Positions 25,857-37,909 of a DNA stretch of 64,000 bases are shown one piece after another. Source of the stretch: Nissolia schottii (taxonomy: Eukaryota; Streptophyta; Magnoliopsida; Fabales; Fabaceae); contig QANU01004444.1 of assembly GCA_003254905.1 (NCBI GenBank), positions 222,019 through 286,018 of the forward strand. The letters run 5' to 3'. A program made the translations under genes and the position numbers. The notes under the pieces were generated by a model. That model saw only the letters and a program-made list of their open reading frames with translations, was not told the DNA's origin and did no database searches. The first letter of the stretch is position 1; every line of letters begins with the position of its first letter.

Positions 25857-25923
25857 CTAAAAGGACCAAAAAAAAAATCACTCGGATCAGCATCAAAACG
25901 CAGGAAAAAGTTCGTAACTTACC
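25857..25923 (-). other. Possible short intron in the 5' UTR of the IDM1-like gene
   Basis: On the minus strand a donor (ATTG then GTAAGTT) lies at about 25923. A pyrimidine-rich acceptor (TTTTTGGTCCTTTTAG) ends at 25857, giving a ~67-bp intron between a leader exon (about 26140-25924) and the exon carrying the ATG. The intron would be short, and other acceptors are possible. Confidence 0.4.
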
Positions 25924-25959
25924 AATGTGAGACGAAAACCTGAGAGTGCAAGCGACGAA

Positions 25960-25983
25960 TCAGAGAGGTAGAAGAAGAAGCAT
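25960..25983 (-). other. Short upstream ORF (7 codons) in the IDM1-like leader
   Basis: The first leader exon contains an ATG at 25983 followed by six codons rich in leucine and a TGA ending at 25960. If the transcript starts at the TATA-like site upstream, ribosomes would meet this uORF before the main start at 25567. Confidence 0.45.
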
Positions 25984-26035
25984 AGCGTTTTTTCGAAGGT
26001 TGTTTTGGAATTTGAGGTTTTAGAGCGAGAAAGTA

Positions 26036-26096
26036 AGAGAGAGAGAGAGAGAGAGAGAGAACGAAAGAAAATGTGAGTGTGAAAGAGAGAGAGAGG
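26036..26096. repeat. (GA)n/(CT)n tracts in the IDM1-like leader
   Basis: An uninterrupted GA run at 26036-26060 and a shorter one at about 26085-26096. On the transcribed strand they are CT repeats, common just downstream of plant transcription starts. Confidence 0.85.
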
Positions 26097-26161
26097 AGGG
26101 GTTTTTGAGAGTGTAAAATGTAATGAGAAGAAACTGTATATGGATACGGTATACGGTGGTC

Positions 26162-26175
26162 TTTATACATAGAAA
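26162..26175 (-). promoter_or_regulatory. TATA-like element of the IDM1-like gene
   Basis: On the minus strand, TATGTATAAAGACC lies about 70-100 bases upstream of the CT-rich leader. That distance fits a TATA box with transcription starting near 26135. Position-based inference. Confidence 0.4.
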
Positions 26176-28680
26176 TTATTTATTAGTTATTTATTATTTA
26201 TGAGTTATTATAGGAATTCTTTACTATTTTTGGTAAAGTTATTAACAAGAGAGTACTCAGTTTCAAAGTGGTGTCAAATATGGATCTAACGTAAATATAT
26301 GTACCATGTTTACTTTTCAGCAACGTTTGTGTTACTTCTTTTTTACACAATTTTTCTTGATTTCTTGATATATTTGTTAATATGAGGAGTTTTAAATGGA
26401 AAAAAAGTAAAGCATTTACTATATTTACATTTTTATCTTGGTTAATGTTGGTTTTTAAATAGAAAATAGTCGATTATTCTTGAGGTTGGATTCTCATTTA
26501 ACTATGCAATAAAATATTAAAAATTTTCGACTTCTAGAAATAAGTGTCTTTTATAAATTTATATATGAAAAAATTAAAAAATTTGTCAGAATTTAATAAA
26601 TAAATGAATCAATATAAATTTAAATGTGCATATAATATACCCCCATATAAAAATAGACAGTACATAATAATATAATATAATGCGAAGTAAAAGATAAAGA
26701 ATTAGTTAAGCAGGTAAATAATTTCAATAATTTTTATTAAAAAAATACGTATGACTTTAGATTTTAAGAAAATAACATTATCATTACTTTTAATACACTC
26801 TTATTCTGATAAATCATTTTAATAAGTTAAACATATGAAAATATTTTATATTTTATAATTATAAAAAAAAATAATAAAAACTTGTTAAAGATCGTAGTGA
26901 CACGCTCAAATTAGATATAAAATGCTAGAGGATGGATGTATTTTCTTTGAAAACAAAGGTATAAGAACCGTATCTTTTTTATAAAGGTATAAGAACCGTA
27001 TCTCCGGTTTCAAAGTTTTTGGTTTAATTATCTTTGAACTTTACTACATAAAAGCAAGGGTCAGCGTTTCCCATTTTCCCTCCATAAAATATGTCCAAAC
27101 TTTAAACCTTTTTCCTTATTTTGTGGCCCTTCATTCAAGGGTCTGGGGTGTGTCTTATGTGTGCTTTGTCCAAGAACCTTCTTCCTTATCTTTCCCACAA
27201 TGGCATAATTAAAAACCTTTCTTTTTATTTTTATTTTTTTGCCTTACTTCTTTCATATGGGATAATTTTATGCCAAAGGTTTAAAATTAGGATCAATTCT
27301 TCTTCGCAAAAGATAAAAGTTGTATTCATTTAATATGAAACACAACACTGATTTATATGTCACTTATCATTAAATTGAATCATTTAATAATAGATTTAAC
27401 GTAAATTGACATATTATTAACTAACAAATGAATGCGTATACTTTTTTTTTCTCTTTAAGTTAAACGTGTTCCCTAAAATAACTTTTAGTGACAATTATAT
27501 AGTGGCAATAAGTTTTTTGCGGCAAATAAGTATCAATCGAGAACAATGGTAGAAAATAAGTATCAATCAACAACCTTTTTTTTTTCTATGATTTACTCCA
27601 TTTCCTCAATCACATTTACCTTTTCAATACTCTTTCACATTTTACATTTTGTTCATGTACCACCTTTTCCTTTCTCACTTCAACACTTTCACCACTGATC
27701 TCTATTGCCACTGTCACGACTAGCGAAGTCGGACTTTGTTTTTCTCTCCGCCACGTTTGCCACCAATCTCCGCAGCTATAGTAACCAACGGAATCGCACT
27801 ATTCATCTTCTATCTTCGCTGCCATCGCCTGTCATTGTATCTGGATCTTTACCTAAGCTTATGCGTTATCATGAACCACCACCTATTCTTCCTCATCTCT
27901 GCTACTTCATTGTCAACCTCTACATTTGTCGTCACCGCCTGCCAACAAAGAAATCACATTCTTCGGATTTGACGTAAGACTATCGATTTTCTCGTTGATA
28001 TTTCTTAAACGACAACAACTTTTAGTAGTGGGGGCAAAATTTTCACTTGTATAAATTCCAACCATTGGCTTCTAGGTTCGATCCAGGCATATGTGGTTGA
28101 TGATTTCATGATGATAATGATTATATACACACACACACTATACTAATAAGTTTTAAATAATTGATTTATCCATAAAAAATATATATTGATCTAAAATAAT
28201 AAAAGATGAATTTAAAAATATTATCTTATCGTTTTCGTATTTTGAGAACATTGAGTGATCTTGTCATTATCGACATCATCAAATGTCTTTATTTTTATGT
28301 ATCTTATCAAACAAACATTCAATAATTCATTTTTTATGTGATTTCAGTGTCGATTCTTTACTATATTCATAGTTGGAAAAAGTCATTTCAACTTATGTCG
28401 TTGCTATACTAGTAATATCAAAGATAACATCAAAAGAAAAAACACTAATAAATAAACAATATTTTTCCTAATCTCAACCAACTTATGGGAAAGACCATTA
28501 AACGCATTTACACTTAACAAATGATCATTAAAACATGCATCCAATGTAAAATTCTCAAGTTGACTTTCATGTGCGAAAAAAATGAGTAAAAGAAAACTCA
28601 AGATGACTTTCATGTACTTATTTAAGTAAATCAATTTCTTTATATCAAATGCAGAAAATGAATCTCTTCAATTTAAGCAA
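26176..28680. other. Intergenic, no gene seen
   Basis: AT-rich. A 19-base direct repeat (AGGTATAAGAACCGTATCT) occurs twice at about 26959-27002. A less AT-rich, pyrimidine-rich stretch (27650-27980) gives overlapping short ORFs on the plus strand with no family I recognise. An (AC)n run sits near 28127-28138. Confidence 0.45.
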
Positions 28681-28689
28681 GTTAAAAAA

Positions 28690-30000
28690 AAATAATGAAT
28701 CGCATGGTGTGGGTTCAAATTTAGTTCTAGGATAAAAAATTGATCATTCGTATATATGAAATCAAATAAGGAACAAATAAGGTGGCCGAAAATATAAAAC
28801 AGACAAGGATGGAAACATGTGATGTTCCCAAAAGATGACGAGAGACGAGATACAAATACGTTGGGAGATGGGATCCCAACAAGGATAACTTTTACATTTT
28901 GTTCCATAGCCAAGAAAACAACAGAGGCGGGCGAGGTTCAAGTTTGGTGTACTCATGGGGTTAAAGAAGAACAAAATAGGCACAACCAAAAACTTTAAGA
29001 GAATTTTAGTCTGGAGGAGAGTGATAGAGGTGCTCAAAAGGAGAAATATTACCAAGGATAAAGGAGGGAAGATAATTGATGGCATGGATAGCAGTTAGGG
29101 CAGTTTCATCCTAAGCACACTCGGTACAAGAGGAATGAATAAGCATAGCATGAACAGAGTCAAGAATATGGCGATACTTTCTCTTAGTGCAACCAATATG
29201 TTGCGAAGTACCGAGACAAGAAAATTCAGATAGAGTTCCATGTCCAGCAAGGAATGTTAGCATTTTTGAGTCATGATATTCCTTGGCATTATCTTGATGA
29301 AAGACTTTGATTACCTTAGAGAATTGTTTTTTGATCATTGTATCAAAATTGATATAAATATGAGGTAATTCATGATGATTTCTCATTCAGTATATCAAAG
29401 TGTAACATGAGTAATCATCAATGAATATGACAAAATACCGATAACCTCATTTGTAGGAGTGGAAACAGGTCCGCAAACATAAAAATGTACAAGATCAAAA
29501 AGAGAATAAAAAATAGAAATGTTTTTATAAAAAGATAATGCAAGTTGTTTAGCGGTTTGACAAGAAACACAGTCAAAAGATTCATTATTGAGGGATATGA
29601 GGGTTCCTTGAGAAATGAGAGGTCGTATTTTTCCTACAGGGCTATGAGCAAGACGTTGATGCCGCAGCTGAAAGGAAGAGGATGTGGAAGCAATGCAAAG
29701 GTTTGATGTGGAACGAATTTGGAGGGCAGTAAGCTTAAATAGTATTCCAACCTTTTGTTTTGTCCCAATCACTTAAGGGTCTTGCACACGACAACCAGAA
29801 GAGGAGAATATGATTTCACAATCAAGGTCGCATAATTGACCCACAAAAATAAGATTGAAATTTAATTTTGGGATAAGGTATGTGTCATGTAAGGAGAGAT
29901 TGGACAAAGAGATGGAACCCTTATGACTTATGTGTAGATATAGAAGATGAAACATCAGTGGAGGATATAAAGGAAAACTGGTCGGGAGTGACCCCCTTTG
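28690..30000 (-). mobile_element. Degenerate Ty1/copia fragment: protease, GAG-pre-integrase, integrase
   Basis: On the minus strand, right to left: protease-region remnant (SLHDTYLIPKLNFNL, about 29955-29775), GAG-pre-integrase zinc region (LRHQRLAHSPVGKI ... CVSCQTAKQLALSF, about 29690-29520), integrase core pieces (KVFHQDNAKEYHDSKMLTFL, about 29310-29250; RKYRHILDSVHAML) and the integrase tail (RLCCFLGYGTKCKSYPCWDP, about 28930-28870). Frameshifts and stops separate them, and reverse transcriptase and LTRs are absent. The catalytic integrase glutamate region is scrambled, so the copy is dead. Confidence 0.8.
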
Positions 30001-30239
30001 ATTGGCCCTTAGGCCTTTGTTTGGAAAGGTAGTTCTTCATTGTATACACAATATGTAGAAAAGTATAAAAGATTTATTAATAATCGGGTTGTGTATTGTT
30101 CGGCATTTGGGCCCATTAAAAACCCCCTAGTAAACCTTTCTTGAGAAAAAAAACCTAGGTCAGGAAAAGAGTACCCTTCTGTTGAGCATATATTTGGGAT
30201 CAAATGTAGACTTTGCAAAGATTGTCCACATTTCAAGCC

Positions 30240-32700
30240 TGCGGAGTCTCTGAAAGTATAATATTTGGCTTGTATGATCCCTTTTGTTGAACTTCTTCTA
30301 AGTAATAAACTCCTTTTCGATTGGGGATTAGCTTTCCTTGTTTGGGTGTTGGATTATCTTAGATGCCAGAGTCTACTATCATGACTTTAGCTTCTTGGAG
30401 TTCTTATCTTAAGATTATTTCCTACACCTTACTTCTAGGCTTGTCTAATAGCATCTCCTTGAGAGCAATTGGTCAACTTTCACAGTGATAACTTCTCTTT
30501 TCTCTGAAGGAAGCTTTATGGCTAAGTGAAGTATAGATACGACCACTCCTAGCTCTTTTAGCATTTTTTGACCAACGATAGCATTGTATGCTGATGATTA
30601 ATCGAACACTAGGAAGTTGATTTTCTCAGTTTGAGTTGATTTTCTCAGTTTGAGTGTTAGGTCGAGTTCCAAAAGTGACAGTTTGGGTGGTATATCCACT
30701 TGGATTTATCTGTTCTCCTATGAAACTTATAAACTCTGATTTGTGGGCCTTTAAGTGAGAAGGATCGAGTCCAAGCTTGTTGAAGATGTCGCAGAAAAGA
30801 ATTTTTGTCGAGCTTCCTTGATCAATTAAGACTCTCTTGACTTCGGCATTGACCATGACAACTAAGATGATCATCATATCGTCATCATCCGGGGCGACTC
30901 CTTCACTATCCTCATTGGTGAAACTAATTTGTGGGATTGAGGGGAGTTTTCCGTGAGCCCAATATCCATTGGATAAATGCATTATCCCCTATTGACTGTT
31001 CTAAGGATCCTATCACCTTCATTATCGTCAACATCTATGGAATTGGCCCTTCTGGTATTCCTTTTATCCTCTTCGGAGTCAAGGGACCTTTGCCTTTTGG
31101 GCTTCTTACCTCTACTCCTTACAAATTGGGGCATGACGCTCTTTTTCTATTGCATGAGCTCCTCCAAGGCCTCCCTAAGGTCAATACAGTTATCGGTCTT
31201 ATGGCAATGAGACTGTTGGAATTTACAAAACTGGAGGTTCTTCCCTTTGGGTACATTCTATAGCGGTCTGGGTGGCAAAATATAGACAAGGTTGACTATT
31301 TCCTTCAAAATTTGTGATGGGGTCGCCGTTAGCTCAGTCTAATTCCATTGCCTTCCTAACTTTAAAAGCAGAGCTTCCTTCTTCGGCTGCTCCTGGTTTA
31401 GCCTACTGGGGGGTTGGGGATCTTTTATATGTAGAGCTTCCCCATTGATGTGCACCTCTTCCCTTTGGTTGAATTCCTCAAGCATCTTTGATTCTTCCGG
31501 AGGACTTCTTCTGAGAATGAGGTCCCTAGACGAACTCCAAAGCATAGTGCTATCGGTCTTTGTTCGATCGTAATGCTCTTCACTAAGTTTGCTTCTTTAG
31601 AAAAACACTCCAAGTAGCTTCATAGTGACTCGTTCTCTCCCTGGTTAATGTCCAAGAAGCCAATGGTTGTCTTGGGCTACCTTTTGCTTGTGGTGAATTG
31701 AAACATGAATTTCTAGGAAAGGTCCTTGAAGCTTGTAATCGACTTCTTTGGTAGAGAGAACAACCACTTTTCCATTGGTCTTATGAGAGTTACTGGTAAA
31801 GCTTTGTAAAGTATGGCGTCAGGCACTTGCAACAACTAAGTCTTGGACTTAAATGCTGTGAGGTGTTTTTGTGGATTTGAGGTTCCGTCGTAGGCTTTTG
31901 CAGTCTAAGGAAGCGTGAAATTTTTAGGTGGGTTGACGCAAAAAATCTCATCAGAGAATGAGATATAATTCACAATGGACCCCCCATTCCGCGGTCACCC
32001 CTTTGAGCCTTAGGTTGGATTTGAGTGGATAAAACCTTTAGAGTTTGAGTCTCTAGTCCGCCTCAGAGAGTTTCTGTGTCAGCTGGGCCTTTCACGTTGG
32101 CTTAAGTGTTGAGAATGTCGGGTCGGGACCGGGGACTGGCGTCGAGGAAGGCTTGGGTCAATGCTTAAGGGAAGGAGTCTTGTTGGATCTTCTCTGTCTC
32201 GGGGATAAGGATGGGGACCTCTCCCTGTTTCCGTAACGCAAGGGGTAGGAGACCTTTCCCGAGCCTAAGGCCTGTGGTGGTCCATGTGCTGCGGAGAGAT
32301 AGGTCTCCGATTAGCCCCCCTTTGGTCTCAGTCTCTTCACTCCTTTCTCTTCGGTTTGTCTCTTCGCTCTAAAACTTTGAGACGTTGCTCTTGTTGGTCG
32401 ATGAGGTCTCAGAGTCTGAGTATAACCTCATTGAAGTCTATGTTATTCTGGAAATTTGGAACAACCACTTGGGATGGGATGTGTTGACCATTAGGTTCCC
32501 TGTTATGGACGTAGGTAGTCCATCTCATGGATCAATTTCATGGTGCTGCGGGTTCCCAACTCGTTCTTGAGGTATCCCTTGCTGGCCTTGGGGAGGAAGG
32601 CGTTTGCATCGATGTTGCTGGCTTTCATCAGAGCACCTGTAGAAGGGATAATTTGACACTTCTAAGACAATATCAAGTTCCCACAGAAGACGCTAATATT
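30240..32700 (-). mobile_element. Degenerate Ty3/gypsy element: gag and protease region
   Basis: Reading leftward on the minus strand from the primer-binding area: broken gag pieces (about 31950-31340) and then an aspartic-protease-like segment with RVLIDQGSSTKILF and KLGLDPSHLK (30982-30626). Gypsy retropepsins normally carry D(S/G)G; here it reads DQG, so even this catalytic core may be altered. RT, RNase H and integrase are not recognisable. The block is followed on its left by the copia fragment. Confidence 0.65.
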
Positions 32701-33258
32701 TACAAGTAATTCGTATAGGGAACGAAGTTACCTGAACATGAGTAGAAGGTGAGAAAGGCGCCTTGACAGAAGCTCCAATGCTTGGACAGAAGCTCCAAGC
32801 GAGTTCCTTACTTAGAGAGAGTGCGGTGACAGGGTGTACCCACAGAGGCACTCTAACGCTCAAGTAAGCACACGTATTATGTGAGTTCTCTAGAGAGAAA
32901 ATGTGTGATACCTAGTGACCTGAGGTCATGTGCTTTTATAGATGAGTCAGGATGTTTAGATAGAGATAGAGCGAGGGGAATTTGCATAACAGCTTCCCCG
33001 ACTTATCTTTCCTCACTTATCTAGGAATTGGTTATGAATTGGAGGAGGAGAAGCCGTTGCTTCCTCTTTTAGCTTTGCTGGATCAAACCGGACCCGGAGT
33101 CTTGGACCTATAACCGTCTCCTTCTTTGAGTGCGAGTTTCCTCTTTGAATCCTTTGGGCAAGGTGAGCTTCTCCATCTCTTTAGAGGGTATACACCGTTT
33201 AGGGAATGGGAACTTCTTTCCCTCCTTAGAGTTCTCTGAACCCCTAATCTTTAGCTCG
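32700..33258 (-). repeat. 5' LTR of the gypsy element
   Basis: On the minus strand it begins TGTTACGAGCTAAAGATTAG at 33258. It contains a TATA box (CTATAAAAGC near 32935) followed by a CT-rich start region, and ends just before GCGTCTTCTGTGGGAAC (about 32692). That resembles the primer-binding sequence GGCGCCGTCTGTGGGAA of many plant gypsy elements. The other LTR was not found, so target duplication cannot be checked. Confidence 0.55.
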
Positions 33259-33579
33259 TAACACTATTAAAAAATTTCATTGCTTTAAATTTCTGATGGT
33301 GAATTCATTTGCTTGATGGTATATAATGATATATCCACATAAGCCTAGAAATTTCAGCTTGTGCTTCAAGCATTACACCGAGAAAGAGGCTTCCACCCCA
33401 CTCTTCGTTGTTTCTGAAATTCTATAAGCTTGTATATGCAATCCTGCTCGAAAATTTTTTCCTCTGTTCTAAGTAATTTTGGTTTCCTTCTTTCTGATTG
33501 CTTGGAATTTTTTTTTCTCTATGATTCACGATCATGTTTTTGTGTTTGATTGGTTTAATTTGCACACAAATTGACAAGG

Positions 33580-34253
33580 ACGGAACCGCAGCAGCAACTG
33601 GAACAACAAGAGAAAGCAGAAGATTCAGTGCTATGGCACATCCTCTCCTTTCTCCCAACCATAGATTCAGTGGCCACCAGCATTTTCTCTAGCAGGTGGC
33701 GCCATCTCTGGAAGCATCTCCTAGCCTTTGAAATGCATGGATAAACTCGTCTGTCTCTCCGGTTCTAATCTGTGATGTGTTATATTTGAAATCCCACAAT
33801 CTTGTTATCTTTTGCTTCATCTTCCATGTTTCAACTCAAGATTCTTAATAGACTTGCTCCATAATTGTCATATGCTTCGAGTTCTCATAATTCATAACCA
33901 TAAGGCATGAGCACTTTTCAACTTCAACCTTTTGTCTATCTCTTATTTGCTATTTGAGCAGTCTTGTTCCTTGTTGTTAGGGAGCATTGTTTGGCGGTTG
34001 GACACGGCCAACCAGTGTTCCTAATTGTGTTAGTTCAGACTTGAACATTATTGAATTTAAAGAATATGCAGACTTCGATGAGGAGCGTGCATTTATTGAG
34101 TATATTTTACAAAGAGGACTTGTTTTGAAGGCAACGAGAATTCATACTAGAATTGATTATCCAGAGATAAAAGACTATCTTCTTGAGAAATTATCTAAGG
34201 AGTTATGTACTGTATCGAGGGGCTCTAGTTTATGCCAACTTAAATTAGATTGA
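33580..34253 (+). pseudogene. F-box/FBD gene relic
   Basis: F-box/FBD/LRR proteins are plant SCF ubiquitin-ligase adaptors. A plus-strand F-box segment is readable at about 33618-33742 (HILSFLPTIDSVATSIFSSRWRHLWKHLLAF), followed by a stop after MHG. An FBD-domain segment follows at about 33984-34250 (GGWTRPTSVPNC, FIEYILQRGLVLKATRIHTR). The leucine-rich repeats that should lie between them are gone: only ~240 bp separates the two parts. No convincing ATG precedes the F-box. The order is right but the gene is internally deleted and truncated, so I call a pseudogene. Confidence 0.75.
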
Positions 34254-34259
34254 CCCATC

Positions 34260-35240
34260 TGCATTTACTTATGGTATGTACTGTCTATCTCTGTTCTCTT
34301 GGCTGTCCAATCTTGTATGTTACATAACTTTATGCTGCGTAAAAGATGCAATAGTTAATCATGGTTAAATGCTATTGATTGAGTCTAAGTAACTCTTTGA
34401 TGGTAGAATTATATGCAAGGCATAAGATATAGCTAGCAGACTAGGTTTGGCGTTTGCAAATTCTGGTTCTTTAATCTTTGTTGTTGGAAATAAATGTGAT
34501 GATATTTGAGGAACTTTCCCTATCTATTTTGCAGGACCTCTTACTTAAATGACAAAGGTTTTGATCATATAGCTTGTCATCGATATTCCTGTGGATTTGA
34601 TTTGTTTAATGATACATGATACATCAATTTGAATTCAAGAACTGGCTAGAAATATGTTTGTTTTAACCAAATTTAAGGATTGGAACTTGGGTTGCCTGCC
34701 ATGAATCACCTTTTATGTGGGGAGGGCAAGAAGATCTCTGCCTCTGATATGGCCTCACAAACACAAACATATCTTAATCATTTCCTGGACCAGAAGTGGA
34801 AAACGACATGAATTTGTGGTTTCGTAGTTTTGATTTTGCACATGCATTGTTTGGGTTGATTTGAGCTAAGGTGATGTCTTATGTTGAATGCTGCTCTTTT
34901 TTTTGTCCCCCCTTAAACATGTGCTATGTAAAGAAAGGATTTTGCTGACAATGTTAGCTCATTTCGTTGACCAGTTTTCACTCTGGTCTAATGCTTGTAT
35001 TTGTGAATTGGACTATGTACCATTTGTCTCATCTGTGCCCAAAAAAGTGCATGTTTTTAAATCGTGGTTGTGATTGTGGAAATTATAAAAAATGCTGCTG
35101 ATGAAGCTGCAATTGATGTCGTGATGTGTTTGTGGAGACCATCGCAACATTAATTTGTTGATGGCTGCAATTGCTGTTGCTTTGGTGGTTTCATTTAGAA
35201 TAAACCATCTAAGTTTATGATGATAGCTTTATGATGTTGT
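34260..35240. other. Between two gene relics, no gene seen
   Basis: No recognisable coding exon. Spans such as 34888-35073 are open on the plus strand but resemble nothing I know. Confidence 0.4.
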
Positions 35241-35244
35241 CCGG

Positions 35245-35670
35245 ATGCATTTGCACAGAAATGAAGCATATGAAGAAATCACTGTTTTCACCCAAATATA
35301 TGTCACAATTAAGGAAGTTGCAGTTAATCTGGATGCTTGGTCAAATGCCTATGAAGACATCAGTTTGTCCTACCTTTTCACGATGAACAATCATGGTGAA
35401 GAGCACATTCTTGGTCAAATTGTAGAAGTGTACATTCTTGGGAATATGATGGGAGATTCTTGGTTAAGAGCACACGAACAATACATGGACTATTATGCAG
35501 CACTTTATTTGAGAAATAGCTGGCGAAAGATTCTTCATTTTCTTGTGGTTCAGAAGGACTTATTTTCATCCTCCGGTGGAAGAGTGACTAGCCAAGATTT
35601 GGTTAAGAAACTAGATGTTTTCATTCTAGCTTTTGATGAAAGGTACAAGAAGCAATCTACTTGGTAAGAT
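35245..35670 (+). pseudogene. EXO70 exocyst subunit fragment
   Basis: EXO70 proteins tether secretory vesicles to the plasma membrane as part of the exocyst, and plants have many paralogues. This 140-codon open stretch matches a middle-to-C-terminal slice of the family: LSYLFTMNN, GDSWLRAHEQY, RNSWRKILHFL, and LDVFILAFDERYKKQSTW just before the stop. A full EXO70 is about 600-700 aa, so most of the N terminus and the last ~150 aa are missing. The stretch ends TTG then GTAAGATC, which looks like a splice donor, but no matching downstream exon was found. Most likely an unprocessed gene relic; I cannot place it in a subfamily. Confidence 0.65.
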
Positions 35671-36268
35671 CTACTTGATAGCATTCTTGTTCATGTTCAA
35701 TATTTTTGAAACTTCACACAAATGATTTCTATAATAGGTGATAGTAACTCATGGATCGGGAAAAAATAAAAGTTTATCGAAAGTTTTCAAGTGGTGTAAC
35801 TATGTTTAAAGTTACACCGGTATAAATTGATTTTAATCCATATATAATTTTACTCAGCTTTATATTGAGGAGAGATTAACTTACACCCATTAAAAGTTAC
35901 ACCTTTTGCACCAATTTTAATGTGTTGGATCTGTTAAAATTTAATTGCCTAGATTAGCTTACTAAAAACTGGTTTGTGATACATGCTCCTTCTTCTTCCT
36001 CCACTGCATGCATCTTCTTCTCTCAACCACTACTACGATTGCATTTGGTACTAGGGATGAGATAGAGGAACAAAAACACGAGATAGAAGATTCTTGTATT
36101 TTCTATATCTCGGTAAAGTTAAGACAGAGGAGACAAAGAATTTTTGTTCTGGGAACATAAAATAGGGGGCTTAGAGGGACAATTTTTTTTTTGTCTTCGT
36201 GTCTTTCTCTTGTCTTTGGTACTAAATATTGTCATTACCTTTGACGATGGGAGATCCGCATTGCTGCA

Positions 36269-36440
36269 ATTCACCGCCACACAACCACACCACAAATCAC
36301 CCTCTGCCTTGCACTCGACCTTCACCGCGGTGTGCTAAGAGCTCGTCATGGTTGATTCACCGCCACACCACCACACCTCAAATCACTCTCTGCCTTGCAT
36401 GCGACCTTCACCGCTGCGTGCTAAGACCTTGTCAAGGTCA
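36269..36440. repeat. Tandem duplication, two 86-bp units
   Basis: Units 36269-36354 and 36355-36440 both begin ATTCACCGCCACAC and contain TCTGCCTTGCA, CGACCTTCACCGC and TGCTAAGA in the same order. No coding meaning is evident. Confidence 0.85.
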
Positions 36441-37357
36441 ATCTTCACTGCCCCCTCCACCATTGTTAGCCACAACCTCATCCAGTTCCCTATGATTTTA
36501 TCTTTTTAAAGGTGGAATTAAGCTTTCTAAACATAACTTTTTAATTTCTTAAATTTTCTGGAGTGTAGTGATAGATGAGATAAGCGCAACAATTTCAATG
36601 CTAATCACAGGTTCTTCCAAAATCAAGGTCATGGAGGTTCCTGCCATACATAAATACATATATTCTTTTGCAATCAATTATTTATTCCCCGTTTTATATT
36701 CCGACATTCCAATTATCACAAGTGCACTAGGGATGAGTCCATGGGAATGTTCTGATTTAATACCCAGAAAGAATTCTTTTCTTTTGCATATTTATGTCGA
36801 TCTCAAAATCCAACAAAGGGAAATGAGGTGCATCGAGACTGTGCAGGACAGCAGCGGCAAATCAGACGACGGAAAGGAGGTTGGCTGAGGTGTAATTTGC
36901 AAGAGATGCATAACAGGGAGGAGATAGATGCTTCTAATTGTCAAAAGGGAAGAAAGAGAGGAAACTGGTTTTGAGTTGTAATAAAATGCACTCAAAATTC
37001 CATGAACTGAGTTATAATAAAACCACTTGCTTGTATAATGCATTGTCTACCATCATGCTAAGCACGTTGTATATTTTGTAACATCATATATATATATATA
37101 TATCAATTTAATAAAATTAAATTATATTTTTGTATATTTACTAATTAAAATCTAGTTCAGCAAATGACAAAATGTAATTAGGGTTAATAACACTGAATAT
37201 TTTAAGGTGACAATTTTGCCGATTGCCAAAAACTACGTCATGTCAAAACCCAATATCTATTTTTATAAAACGTAAGTTAACAATAAATAGCAAACCATGG
37301 CACGATAATTAAATCGGTAAACTAATGTTGCAAAAACAACACTTCACATAAAGGGTC
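36441..37357. other. Intergenic, no gene seen
   Basis: Contains an open plus-strand stretch (36568-36888) that I do not recognise and a (TA)n microsatellite at about 37086-37103. Otherwise AT-rich filler. Confidence 0.4.
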
Positions 37358-37909
37358 TCATTTTTTATTTCCAGCCTTTGCAGCATCACTGCCTTTCTGT
37401 GTAACAGAAACCATTGCAATGAGTTAAATGGATTAACATACACACACAATTGCAACTTAACGAAGGAGAAAATCAAACATAGATATATGAAACTTTAGGC
37501 TCCATGTAGACCAGTGCCACGAAAAGCTTAAAAGGCATGTTTGAGATATCTCTTTTTATGCTTAACAAACAGTACATTGGAAGATAAACTTACACAAGGA
37601 AGCACCATAAGGACCGAACCGATATGTTAATTAACCTCCCACTTAATTCTTATAAAGGGGATCTTGTTAATTCATTTTGTTTTTCTATCTGCATTTTGCT
37701 TTGAATGCCCATTATTTTCAAGGCATGAACTTAGCTTTAAATTTTGCATACAACGCAGCAAGAAAACATGGATAAGAAACAAGTTAAAACAGATTAGACC
37801 AATTATTGCAGTAAAAAAGAAACCTTACTTCTGTAGTCCACGGATCTTTCTGGCCCTGTTATTTCTTCATCTGCTTCTTTGATTTCTCCACATTGGTATA
37901 TAGCCCATT
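37358..37909 (-). pseudogene. Ribosomal protein eS24 (RPS24) pseudogene, last two exons with intron retained
   Basis: eS24 is a small-subunit ribosomal protein. On the minus strand, exon-like 37909-37829 reads NGLYTNVEKSKKQMKK, then an in-frame TAA, then in another frame RARKIRGLQ. These match the eS24 C-terminal helix and its NRAKKIRG motif. After a ~430-bp intron (donor GTAAGG, acceptor TTACACAG) a last exon 37396-37358 reads KGSDAAKAGNKK and stop, the usual eS24 tail. The premature stop and two frame shifts show it is dead. Because the intron survives, it arose by DNA duplication rather than retroposition. Upstream exons were not found. Confidence 0.75.

Noticed and set aside
25919-26170. 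83-aa minus-strand ORF upstream of the IDM1-like gene
   Set aside because: It begins inside the TATA-like element and runs through the CT-repeat leader, so it is non-coding.
27705-27977. Possible 90-aa gene on the plus strand
   Set aside because: Two overlapping frames are equally open, no family match, and the composition is simple pyrimidine-rich sequence.
28020-28100. B-box-like GGTTCGATCC as a SINE
   Set aside because: No A box at the right distance and no A-tail or target duplication.
36040-36235. Possible MITE with TTGGTACTA-type ends
   Set aside because: The inverse similarity between the ends is only about ten bases and no target duplication is visible.
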